64,000 bases of DNA from Chrysoperla carnea. Taxonomy: Eukaryota > Arthropoda > Insecta > Neuroptera > Chrysopidae. Each line of letters starts with the position of its first letter. The first letter of the stretch is position 1. Positions 19,105 to 30,988 of this stretch are shown here, piece by piece. Under the pieces are notes generated by a model, which was not told the origin of the DNA, ran no database searches, and worked only from the letters and a program-made list of their open reading frames with translations. The DNA lies in assembly GCF_905475395.1 (NCBI RefSeq), contig NC_058340.1, positions 66,256,181 through 66,320,180 on the forward strand, read 5' to 3'. The position numbers and the translations under genes were made by a program.

Positions 19105-22100
19105 ATGGATGAATTTGAGGAAGGGCAGTTGAGTAGTGATGTGCAAAACTCAAGTAAAGATGATTTAGAAGATGATATTGGTAAGTTTTCTTTTAAGATT
19201 TTTACACTAACTTATCAATTAAACACTCCCCTGACGTTTTTTTTATTTTAGAAAATAGGACTAAAACTGATACAACTTATTCGCCACCGAGCACGGATTG
19301 TGTTCTGTGTGGTAATTATACATGCATTTGCGATAAGGTTAGTATTTTTTTATTTAGCTTAAGCTCAAAAAATTTGTATTTCCAACATTGTGTGTAATTT
19401 TTTAAGAACGATGATGCTAAATCCAAGCAAAATGAAACGGAAGAAGGCGAAATTGTGGAGAGCGACAATTGTTCAGTTAAATTAAAAGAAAATAGTGCAA
19501 TAAAACCATTATTAAATAAGAAACAGGCTAAAAAACGCCTACAAGCATTTTCATCTGAACAAAAATCAGTAAAACGTAAAAAGAATTTACCAGTTGCAAA
19601 GGCTCCAAAGGTTGTCGTCGAAATTGAAACACAGTATGATGAAAATGGCGAAGTCACCGAAGATAAATTAGTTATTCGGAAAGTTCCAAAAATAGGTTCG
19701 TATAGATTTAATTAATTATTATTCTAAAAAAAATCATATCTTATGTTTAAATTACCTTTAAAAAACTTGTTTTGAGATGTCTAGGCGCTCTAAACGGGGC
19801 GAGGTCTTCTACAATCACATGCTCTCTGCAATCAACTTCGGTTGAACCCTAATAGTACCCCTAAAAGCTTTACTTACTGTTATTTTATACTTTTCATGTT
19901 CCTATTTGTAAGGTTGTTTCCAAAAAAAAAAAAGTTACTCGAAATTGCTCCAGGTTATCGTTTTTTGTATACAATTTTGGATGACATCTAAGAAAAAATA
20001 CGTCCAATCATCAAATGATTCCGATCTAGAATACAATTTCCATCAAAATTAGAGACAAATAAAAATTCCCAGTTGTAGAAAATTTCTGAATATCTTCGAA
20101 AAAATCGAAAAAAATGCATTTAAAAATATGTCAAAATTAGATAAATAGAGTAATTTTGATCTCAAAAGTAAAAAAACCGTTCTCTAACGATTAATCCGGT
20201 AATTTTTGAGATATCGCCTAAAATCTTCACCGACAAGACTGTATTTCGGAGCGACTTTTGTGTTTCTTGAGTCCTTAACTTAAATAATTAAAACTTGTTT
20301 TACTTTTTAATTGAATTGTAAATTTTTAAGGTATCGACTGACGAAATTGTGTACTATTTTAGTCGATATTTCATACTACTCGCTCAACCGTTGAAATGGC
20401 CCAATATTTGTATTTTTTTATTTTTTGGACCAAAATTATCCTAGAATATGATTTTTATTGAAATTGGAGACGATAAATTTCTCTCACTGTTTTTATAAAA
20501 TTTTCTCTTTGAAAAAATCGAGAAAATTTTGCCCCCAAAAGTAAAAAAAAACGGACTCTGTTAACGATCGGTTGAGTAGTTACTGCTCTCTAGGGCTATA
20601 TCTTTTAAACGCCCTATTCATAATTGAAAGGGTCCTTATAGCTGTAAAGTTATAGCACTCTAGGCTGTAGGCAAGTGCTTGCTTTGCCTTATGAATAATT
20701 CGCCTCTGAATACAGGAATGCCTTTATCTGTTTCGTAACTAAATTATTACTAAAAAAATGTATAACTTTTAAATTTTAATGTTTAAATGGCTAATCTTGA
20801 AAGTAACACACTGTGTATTTTCTCTACATAGAGTTATGAAAACATCATTTTTCAATAATAGGGAATATTCATGTGTTTTTTTTTTATATTTTTAATTCAT
20901 TGTTTACACCGTTATAACAAAGTAAAAAATATAAATACTGCTTAAAAATGCTGTATTTAAGTGTAAAAAAATATTTAAAATACATTATAATTTTGAAATA
21001 TTTAAACGCAGTTTTTTGGCACTCTCTGTTGATGACGTATAAGTACGTGAACTGTCAATTTTTGACAGTTCAATGTATAATTTACACTTTAAAAAAATGA
21101 ATAGAAAAGTATAATTTAATGAAATACCATATAAAATGTAAGTAATTAATATCATACAGTATGTCAACAAATTTGACAAGCCCGTACCATGATGTCACGT
21201 CCGTATAAAAATTTGAATTTCCGTTTTAGAAATTTTTAAATGCCCTCACTGAATTTGAACTTTTATTAATTAATTTTAAGTAATTAAAAAGATATTAATT
21301 ACTAAAATAATAGTTTAATTAAAATGTCCAGTCATTAAAGTTACGGAAGAAAAATATTTGAACCAAATTTAAATTTCATGGATATTCCCTATTCTGTTTG
21401 TGGGGAAGCTGGGTATTTATTTAATGTATCGTCAAAATATGGATGATAATCATTGCAGAGAAATACTTTCTTATTGACGTTTTTATACCATAACCTTACA
21501 TTTTAACTCGAGATTAAAATATCAATATGAGATTTTCGTAATGATTAATTTTACTTGTAGAAAAATCTTATTAAATTTTTACAAGTGGATAATTGAAAAG
21601 TATTTTGTTTATCAAATACAACAAAACGTACCCCTTTATTTTGGCACCTGATCATAACCTCATTTTTATAGAAGTTACAAATATTAAAACTTTTAATGAA
21701 TTTTCCTAAATAGGGCCAAATTCTCAAGAAAAAGCTAAGTCTGTGATATCCGAAATTGAAGAAATGAAGCGGCGTTCAAATATTATTTACAATCCAAAAA
21801 AACAATATCCTAGATCATCAGTAGTTTGTAAGTTAGCAAAGTGTATTATTTTTGTGAAGAATTTTAAACGAATTTTTTTAATAATCAATTTTATAAAATA
21901 GGGCCAAATTTTCATGACAAAGCCAAGACTGTGATACCCGAAAATGAAGAAATGAAACGACGTTCAAATTACAATTCAGAAAAACAATATCCAAAATCCG
22001 TAGTTTGTAAGTAGCGGCATGTTATTCAGGCCTTTCGAATTGAATTTTTAAATAAAATTTTGTTTTCTAGCGACAATTTTTAAAAGACAGACCGATTCAT

Positions 22101-25100
22101 TTGAAAATAAACGTAAATATTCAAAACATTTCGAAGAATCTGAAAGAAGATCTAGAAAACGTAGATCTCGTTCACGCGAACATGCGCGTGAATCTCGTCA
22201 CGACAGTGATCGTAATAGTAGCCGAAATGAACGATATAAATCAAATCATTCTTCGAATACATGGTCAGGTCCTGCAAGAACCTGGTCTGAATTTAAAGCG
22301 CTAGGTTGTCCAGAATCCAGTACGAGAGGACCGTAAGTAATGTATTTTTTTATCTATCTCGCTACGACCCACGAAGGTGAATCATTTTTTCTGTAGATCT
22401 TCTGGAATATACGAATACATTTAAGGGCTATTCCGAAATTAATCTGAAAGAGTTCTTTTTTAACCCTCGGCGCAAAAAAAGGAGACTATGTAAATGTGTG
22501 TGTGTTTAACTGTCTGTCTGTGTACTGTAGCTCTTATACAGGTTTAATTGCGTTTTTTTTTTTTTTGTTTGAAAGGTAATTTGATAGAGACCGTTTTAGC
22601 TATGTTTCAAAGAAATCTAAGAAAAGAATCATGCAAATTTTGATACCCTCAATTAATAACATTTTTTAATATCTTTTTCTAGGTTTCTAAGCTCTAATCA
22701 TATGTTGTTTAATATGCGTTGTCAATTAAAGTGTTTTGAAGAGGAACCTACTTTAATAAGAGGAGCTTTTTTCGTGGCAGTCAGAATTGATGAAGGGGTT
22801 GATTCAGATTATAAGAAAATTAAATTTTATTTTAAAGAAACAGTGCGGTAAGTTTTTTATAAATTAATTCAGATTTTATAAATTAATTTAAACTTTACAC
22901 TTAAAAACAATTGAATAGTAATTTTAAAATTTTCAATTTAATCAAACAATCCAACGCACTATTAGCGTCCTCTTCCATTATAAATTAATTTGTTGATATA
23001 AATTGTTTATTTCTTACTCGAATTCTTTAAAAAATATGTGAAAATTTTGAAATTTTAGTTTGAAAATGTTATTAGACGAAACATTTCATAATATTTTAAA
23101 TAATAATTGTTTAAAGTATAAAAACTGAATAAAGCAAAATAAAAATTTGATTTGTTTAAATCAGAATAAATCAGAAAAGTTAGATTTGTTTAAATCAGAA
23201 TAAAACACAGGTTATAATTTATAAAGATACTGGTAGTTATCCGTTCGCTTCGCTGGAAAATTTCTATTTTCAAAGCAATGTAAAAATGACAAATTTTATT
23301 TCTTCAAATTCTAGTTTATTTTTGTTTTTATTCAACTTTGAGACATGCCCCAAGTTTATGCTTTCTGGAGTTGAAATTTTAAAATAAACTGTAGACAGTT
23401 ATTCCAGTTTTAAATGTGAGTGCGATTTTTGAGCACTTTTTAGAATTTGTTTGAAATATAAAACGCACAAAGATTTTTTTAAATGAGACTTTGTAATAAC
23501 ATTAAGAACTGTTTGGCTTTGCCTCATCTCTTAAATTTTCGTAATCGGAATCAATTCCTTCTTAAACAGAATAAAATATTATTTCCCTGTTTCACTTTAT
23601 TATATTTTACACGTTATGAAGAAGTCTTAGACGTTATCTATCCGTAAGTTCTATTTTACTTTTTAGACTGAATTTCAATGTCGATGTGTGCTTTGGCTTT
23701 TAATCCCATGAAAATTGTCAACTATTTATCACAAAAATAAAAAACACACCCTGCTTTTTGAAAAGGATTCAACACTGAAAATTGTGCTGAAGTATTGCAG
23801 AATGTAAAACATCATTTTAGAAAATATTTGTACGAAATAATTTCGAAGGACATCCACAAAATAGAATTGTTAGTAATTTATTAAAAATTATATTGTATTT
23901 TCAAAAATGGATTATTCGAAATGAAAAACACATGCATTTCTCAAAAATGATTGCAACTGGGGGCTGAATAATTTTCATGTTCTGAATTGAAGAGGCTTTA
24001 TGTTCAAAAAATACTTTTATGTTCAAAACAATCGTGAATCAAGAAACAATAATAAATTTTTGAACAGGTATACAAGGTGGACCATATTAATATATTATGG
24101 TAAATAGCTCTTATTGTAATTGGCCAATAAAAATATTACTCAAACAAAAGTTGCAGAGTTTGGTAGGGAGCATCATGTTCTGACATCAGATTGCACCTAA
24201 TTCTCTAGGGGACTTTAATAATTCATTTAAATTCTAAAAGGTAAGAGTAACACTTTAAATTAGAAGATTCATCCTCATTAAAAAACTAACATTTTTTCGA
24301 AAATTGTTAGCTTTCGAGAATATGCGACTTAAAAAGTATGCCATTATTGCGTTTAATCGAAAGATAATACGCTAGTTTTAGAAAAATTTCTTAGACAAAA
24401 GTTATCAAGGACAATAAAGATCATTTGTCTGTGTTAATAAGTCTCAAGCCCAGGTAAATTTTGAAGATCGAGGTCAAATAATCTTCAAACTAAAATTTCA
24501 GATCAATCTCATGGACACGGGCGAATGTCCTCTATTGCCCTTGGCAACTTTTGGCTAAAGAATTTTTCTGTAGCTACCTACCGTGTTTTCTTTCGATTAA
24601 ATGCAATAATGGTATATTTTATTAATGAAAAAATGTTTTAAATAAACAATATTAGTTTTTTTTATGAGGATCAACTTACTAATTTAAAGTGTTATTCCAT
24701 CTCTTGCCTTTTAGTTTCTAAATTGACAATTAAAGCAACCCAGAGAAATAGGTCCAATTTAATGTCAGAACATGATGCCCCCCTATCAAACTCTGCAACT
24801 TTTGTTGGAATTAATATTTTATTGGTTAACTAAAAAACGAGTTATTATTGATAATAGATTAAAATGATCCACCCTGTAGATCTGTTTATAGTCCAGAGCT
24901 TTTAGGATTGATCATCTTAATAAATATTGGTGAGGTAATATTTTATACATACCTTTATTTTGCTGTTACGAACAGAGTGTTAAATTTTACACTTAAATAA
25001 TTATTCACCGACAAATGTTAAAAGAATTAGTTTTTGTAATATCCAATGGAAAATTTTGTTTTTCGACCCAGCAGTAAAGTAACAACATAATCAAAATTTT

Positions 25101-28100
25101 ACCATAAAATTTCTATTTTTTCCGTAATTGTAAGGAGAATGTCGTTAATTCGACTCCTAACAGAATTTGAAGAGAATAATACCAGAAGGTTTTGTGATTC
25201 TTATTCATTCTAAAAATTTCTCAAGATCAACATCTTAAAGCATTAAGTTTAATATAAGTATTATCAAAGATAAAGCAAAAGACAAAGATTTGGCAAACAT
25301 ATAATCCCGCAAATGTAGTCCTTTATGAAACACATTTCCACTAACTAGTTAGCTGTTCAAGATTGTTGATCTTGAGACTTTTGTAATTCTAAGAAATTAT
25401 TGTGAACGTATTTCTAGTAATAAAATTACTAATCAATTGTTTTAAGTATGAAATTATTTATTTTTATTATTTTAAATTTTAATGAATTTTATAAAAATGG
25501 TCTTGTTTTAGACGGACTAAAACTCTACCAGAAATTACTTATGCTCCAAATGGAAAAGATCCTGTAAATTTATTCCCCACTCGAGAAGATTTATTCAATT
25601 TAACACCACCAGAACGCGTACCAATTATAAAAGAATTTTGGAATAAGTAAGTCATAACTATATCAATTTTTATTCAATTTTGTGAATATTTTTATATTGG
25701 AAAATCTCCGAAGCCACATTTCCTGTTAGTTTGTGCGGAGTACTTCAGCGTTATATAGAACATATTAACTGAAATATTAATTTACAGATCACATTCAACG
25801 AATTTCAAATACAAGAAACAGAAAAAGCGACAATGGTATAGAAATAAATTTCTTACCGAGTACGATGAAGATGTAGATTTAAAACAAGATGAAACACCGG
25901 AACAATCCGTAATTCGTGAATCAGACCATGAAGAGGAGGATCCATCAATTGTTAACAAAAGCTATGGATTATCCGTACTATCAGAAAATTATCAAAATCA
26001 TTGGGGCGACGAAAGTAGAAGTGAAACTGGGAAGAAGTCATCACAACCTAAAAATCTAGATATCCTACCCGAAGATATATCAGCTGACGAAAACGTTTTA
26101 GACTACACACCGCAAAATAAAAAAACGAAAGATTCATCGTCGAACAAAGTTGATGACGATATCGAGAATAACGATGATCAATCACCTGATATAAAAACAC
26201 CCGATACCGATGAATACCGTTCAAATTGGGAAGTGGAAGAAGATCCACTTATCGATTATAAGTCACCACAAATATGGGATAGTGATGACAATAGCACTTT
26301 ATCACGTAAAGTTTCGAAAAAGTTTCATAACAACTCGTATACCAATAAGAAAAAATTCGATTTCTCTGATATAGCATATAATGATAAGAGTAACCTTGCT
26401 GTTAGCAATGGATTATCTGATAGTTTCATGAATAGTTTCGGATATCGACGATCAAATTCACCAAATAGTCTTAGCCCTGAGAAACATCGTAAATACAAAG
26501 AACTCCATTCCGATGACAGCCGATCAAGTAAATCGAAATATGAACATTTTACGGAATCAAAACATTTTTCGAAACATATGTCGAAAATTAATTTAGCTTC
26601 ACTCGAAGAAGACTTAGAATTGAAACGAAAATCGATATTTAAAAATAAACCTTACGATGAATACGATGTAAAACGGTCTTCATCAGTTCGTTCAAATCAT
26701 GTCGATAGTCGTAGTAAGCATTGGGAAAATGATGAAGATGTCCATCATTATCAACATCGACGTGAAAAAATTTGGGAAGATAAAAAATCCAATTGGAAAG
26801 ACAACGACATAAATGAATTCCGTATGCAAGAAAAAATTAAATTAAACGAAAGTTTAGGTGATGAAAAAATAGAGGACGAAGAACACTTGTCATCATCAAA
26901 ACCTGAAGAAGAAAAAACAGTTGAGAAATTTGAAAAAGAAGAAAAAGTCGAAAAAAACGAAAAAGTTGAAAAAATTGCTAGTCCTTCTGTAGATCCACCC
27001 ATAACAGAACCAACAACCGATGAAACATCAAATAATAACAGTAAATTAGTATCAGAATATGAGGAATTTATGAAAACTGTCGGATTCGAAGCTGCAGTTC
27101 AAGATGAAATATTTTCAAATGAATCGAATTCGGCACCCAAATCTAAAGAATCTAAAAAAAGTAAAGAATCTAGTGAAGATTCAAGTGACGAAGAAGACAA
27201 AACAGAGAAAAAGAAACGTCGGCGTAAAAAGAAATCTGTAACTAGTTCAAGTAGCTCCGATTCTAGTTCATCTTCAAGTTCATCAGATAGCAGTGATTCA
27301 GACAGTGATTCTAGTGATTCATCTACATCTAGTTCGAGTTCATCGAGTACATCATCGAAAGAGGAAGTAATGGATCCGATGAAAATTAAAGTCGAAAAAG
27401 TTAGCGATGATGATAGTAAGCTACTAGAAAAGGTGAATCAAAATAAAAATTCGGTAAAAGTTGAACACGGGGCTATTCAAGAAGAGGCTTCGTCAGAACT
27501 AGTTCCTATTCAAGATTCTTCCACACCGATACAAGAAACCGATTCGACTGTGAATATATCCAACACAACAATCTCGTTAACGCTCACACCATCAAAACGA
27601 CAGCAGTTTAAACCGTTATTATTAGAAAACGAATCAAATTCACATGTCAGTACGAATGTAGAACAGGATAGGGATAATGAAGTGGATTTTACGGACATTA
27701 TTATGAAACGTTCCCGAGAAGGAGAAGAAAGTCCTGAGCCTAAAAAACCAGAAATTGAATATGATAAAATATCACCAACTCCTTCTAGGGAACGTAGCGA
27801 AAGTAGGCGATCTGACAGTAGACGACGTGAACGATCTAGAGAACGAAGTTTAAGAAGTCATTATCGTGATGAACTACATCGTGATCGTGGAAGGCATGAA
27901 CGCAGTAGAGAACGTATTTCACGTCGTAGTGGAGAATATCGACACTCACGAGGTCGACATTCGGATATGATCGATCGGCGTAGTAAATACTACGATGATA
28001 AATATTATCGGAGTAAATCACAAAAACTTGTTCGACGTAGTCGTTCCCCACTTGATAAACCATATCGACGGGGAGATGATATCGAAAAATATCGTCACGA

Positions 28101-30801
28101 TCGTGAATATTCGTCAAATTCACCTTTGGATGGTTTTAAACGTAGTTTAGCTGATTCAACGATTAGTGATTCGGAGCTAATATCATCACAAACATTACCG
28201 GCGACAGCAACAAATGTATCGGAGAATGAGTATAAGAAAACAGTGATATCAAAACAATCAGCTTGTGCTGTCAATTCACCTAGTGTTGATTCACCCATAT
28301 CACCAAAACGTTTGTCATTAGACGATCGAATTAATCAATTTTTAGGTATTGAATCAGATCCACCTTCATCGAAAGCACCAAATTCGTCAGCGACACGTAG
28401 AAGTCGTAAAGTTGATGACACATCGAATAATGCAATATATGCACAGAATTCTTACGATGATTATATGACACAAGATTACTATGATCGCTATGCCAATTAC
28501 GTGCCTACAACGCAACATCATCCTCAACATTACGAAGGATACAATCATCCTCCACATCATCAAAATACATCTGTTCCACCACCAAATTTTTACCCTTCTG
28601 TACCACCACCTGTGTATAGTCATAACGAAATGCCACCAATACCAGCTCCTAGACCGAATTCTGGGACACAAGTTGTACAAGTTGGTAACGTTTTACAAGT
28701 TGTTCCAACAGAATTACCGGCTCAGTACAACCCACCAGTTCCGAAAAAGGAAGTAGTACAACCGTTACCTCCTTCCTCAGAGGTAGCTAAACCAAAAGTT
28801 GTTCAAGTGGGTAATATGATTCAAATTGTTCCTACGGCAGTTCTACCTGAAGAAAAAGTTGTTTCTCCAACGAAACCACCGGCAGTAAAACCGGAAATAG
28901 TTAAAATTGAAACCATAAAAGAAGAGAAAATTCCAGTAAAGCGTTCACCTATTAAAGTTGTTGAAAAAGTTATAGTTGTTGGTAAGTTTTGTTTTATTTG
29001 ATTTTTGTGAAAAGTGTTCGTTAATTTTCTAACTGAAAATGTATATTTTTAGATGAAACAGCTTTGAAAAAGAAATTAGAAAAAGAAAAACGACATACAG
29101 AGCGGGAAAAACGAAGAGCTGAACGAGAAGCAAAACGGCGAGAGAAGCAAAAACGTCGAGATCAAAGGATTAAGTTAAAAACAGAAAAGATGATAAAGGT
29201 AAGACACAGGAGGGTTATAGCTTGTTTTATGTACCAAGGTTTGTTATAAGTTGGCCTAATTTACTTCTTTTTATCTAAATTTATAAGTTCTCTGTACCCT
29301 CCTTGAAAACTATTCGCCATCTTGAAACAAATGTTTTCTGATGATAATATTTACACAGCGATTCACGGACCTTCACAGGCCAATGTTTCTACGGCAATTG
29401 AAGGCTCGGGCAATAAAGACGTTTAGTATGAGCACTGTTTTGTTTCCCTTCACGTCAAAATGACGCGGTATCTAAAACAATCTCAATCTGTTATTCAGAA
29501 CTATTCTTTGCTAAACAATAAAAATTGATAACCGGTTATTGTTTTGGTTTAACTTATAGCAAGCGTTACTGATGGAAACATCGGAACCACAAGTATCAGA
29601 TTTGGATGTATCAAGCATACTACAAGACAGTGTAACTGAAGAAAATGAAAGTTTTGCTGATAGTTCTTTACAATCAATGTGGCCACCGCCGGCTCCAATG
29701 CCAATTTCACTTCTGGATCCCCCTGCAAAAGGAATACTAATGAAATCAGGTTTCAGGTAAGTTTAACGATTAGATTCTCTCAGATTAAACTTTTTTTTTT
29801 ATTTCTTTTTTTTTTTTTTTTTAGTAAAATTAAAACTGATATCGAGGGACAAATTATGTCAGAACTAGGAGTAGAAGAAGTTGTTAAAGTACAAAAAACT
29901 GTTAAATTTGCTGATGGTATTAAACCTGGTGAAGGTACATCACCGTCCGGAGGTGAAGAATTACCGTCACCGCCACCTCCAAAACGAAAATTGCCGAAAG
30001 AACAGCGGTATAAAAAGACAAAGTTAAAAACCAAAAAGAAAGTTAAGGTAAGTTTTAAAACTCGAACGTGTCAATTGAAAATTTTCTATGAATGTTCCTT
30101 AACTTAAAAAGAAAAAAAACGGAACGGTCTGCTAAAAAATATACCAAAATTTTTCCATTAGACTTTTGTTGACAAAAATCTGCTACGGAACCCTGATTGT
30201 ACGTTCCTCTATCTTCTCTTGACCAATTTTTATTTTCAATTTCAATTAATGATGTTGAATTTTTTTGTTATAGGTTAAAATAATCCGACCAGCACCACCT
30301 CCAGTTGAAGAAGATGATTCAGATGACAATTTACCACCACCACCTCCGCCGCCAGGGTCACCGCCCCCACATTTATGGCCACCAAAACATATGGAACCTC
30401 CTCAACCACAACCACCTCCTCCTATACCTTATCCCGGTGGTCCGATGGCACCACATCTTCCTCCATTCCCTCATCCAGCATTTCCACCGAATGGGGCTCA
30501 CTTACCGCCCCCGCCACCTGGTTTTATACCACCTCCTAATAGTGGTCCTCCATTAATACTACCTCCTAATGGACCCCCATTATTACCACCTCCACCTAAT
30601 AGTGTTCCTCCATTAATACCTAAAAATCATTTAAATCCACAACCGCCTCCTCCTAATATGTTCCCACCTAATATGTTTCCCCCGATCGGACCAGATGGTC
30701 CGCCACCACCGCCTCCATATCTTGAAGGCCGACCACCACCTCCAGGAATGAATATGCCACCAGCAAATATGTTTGTACCAAAATATTCTAAAATGATGTA
30801 G
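19105..30801 (+). CDS. Large Ser/Arg-rich, Pro-tailed nuclear-type protein (13 exons, not recognised)
   Basis: I join 13 exons by GT-AG sites with matching phases: 19105-19180, 19252-19337, 19407-19695, 21714-21827, 21902-22006, 22071-22332, 22683-22847, 25512-25646, 25788-28981, 29053-29198, 29560-29756, 29825-30047, 30274-30801, about 1,839 residues. Near the N-terminus is CVLCGNYTCIC. Residues ~280-410 look most globular (RTWSEFKALGCPESS, FFVAVRIDEGVDSDYKKI, NLTPPERVPIIKEFWNK). Then come acidic linkers, a poly-Ser tract (~895-937), an RS/RE-rich block (~1075-1190), two VVQVGN motifs (~1371 and ~1413), a basic helix of KREK repeats (~1476-1524), a KTVKFADG...GEGTSPSGGEELPSPPPP block (~1610-1640) and a Pro-rich tail. 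RS and Pro-rich parts suggest RNA processing or transcription in the nucleus; this is inference. Exon 3 has a weak donor (GTTCGT), chosen for phase. Confidence 0.85.
19760..20660. repeat. Diverged tandem repeat in intron 3
   Basis: Two stretches of about 0.4 kb share ordered phrases: CAAAAGTAAAAAAACCG with a GTTCTCTAACGATT-like follow-on, AAATTGGAGACRA-like blocks and a GAAAAAATCGA block. Similarity is partial, so the copies are old. No coding content is seen. Confidence 0.45.
21714..22006 (+). other. Tandemly duplicated exon pair (exons 4 and 5) of the SR-type gene
   Basis: Exons 21714-21827 (114 bp) and 21902-22006 (105 bp) are clear duplicates. Both open with GGCCAAATT after a TAG acceptor, encode GPN...KAK..VI.E.EEMKRRSN and QYP+S.VV, and close at GTAGTTT|GTAAGT. 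Both are phase 1-1 and multiples of three, so the reading frame stays open with either or both. The intron between them is only 74 bp and the next 64 bp. Confidence 0.85.
22455..22630 (+). repeat. Interspersed repeat fragment in intron 6
   Basis: TTTTAACCCTCGGCGCAAAA, a GTGTGTGTTTAACTGTCTGT stretch, GTAGCTCTTA and TTTGAAAGGTAATTTGATAG blocks in this order resemble, from memory, a repeat widespread in insect genomes. I cannot assign its class. Confidence 0.5.
24073..24877. mobile_element. Long foldback MITE in intron 7 (805 bp)
   Basis: The whole element is an imperfect palindrome with arms of about 400 bp meeting near 24,475. Mirror blocks include AAAAGTTGCAGAGTTTG, GCATCATGTTCTGACAT, AACACTTTAAATTAG and TTTAATCGAAAGA. 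The ends are CAAGGTGGACCAT and the mirror of CAGGGTGGATCAT, flanked by TA, as for Tc1/mariner-type MITEs. The SR-type gene's intron transcript would contain the full hairpin. Confidence 0.85.
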
Positions 30802-30982
30802 TGAATGTAACTTTCATAAAACTTCCTATACAATCGATTTTTATTCATAGATTTTAATACTCTGAAAATAATTTCTGAAAATTTAGAGCTTTAAATATTT
30901 TAATATCTTTTATCAAAATTTTCCATTTTAGTTTGATTATTATCAATACTTTTTTTTATCTAAAAGTACTTGTATACTGTAG

Positions 30983-30988
30983 AATAAA
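30983..30988 (+). terminator. Candidate polyadenylation signal for the SR-type gene
   Basis: AATAAA lies about 180 bp past the TAG at 30,801 and is the first such hexamer after the stop on this strand. Confidence 0.45.
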
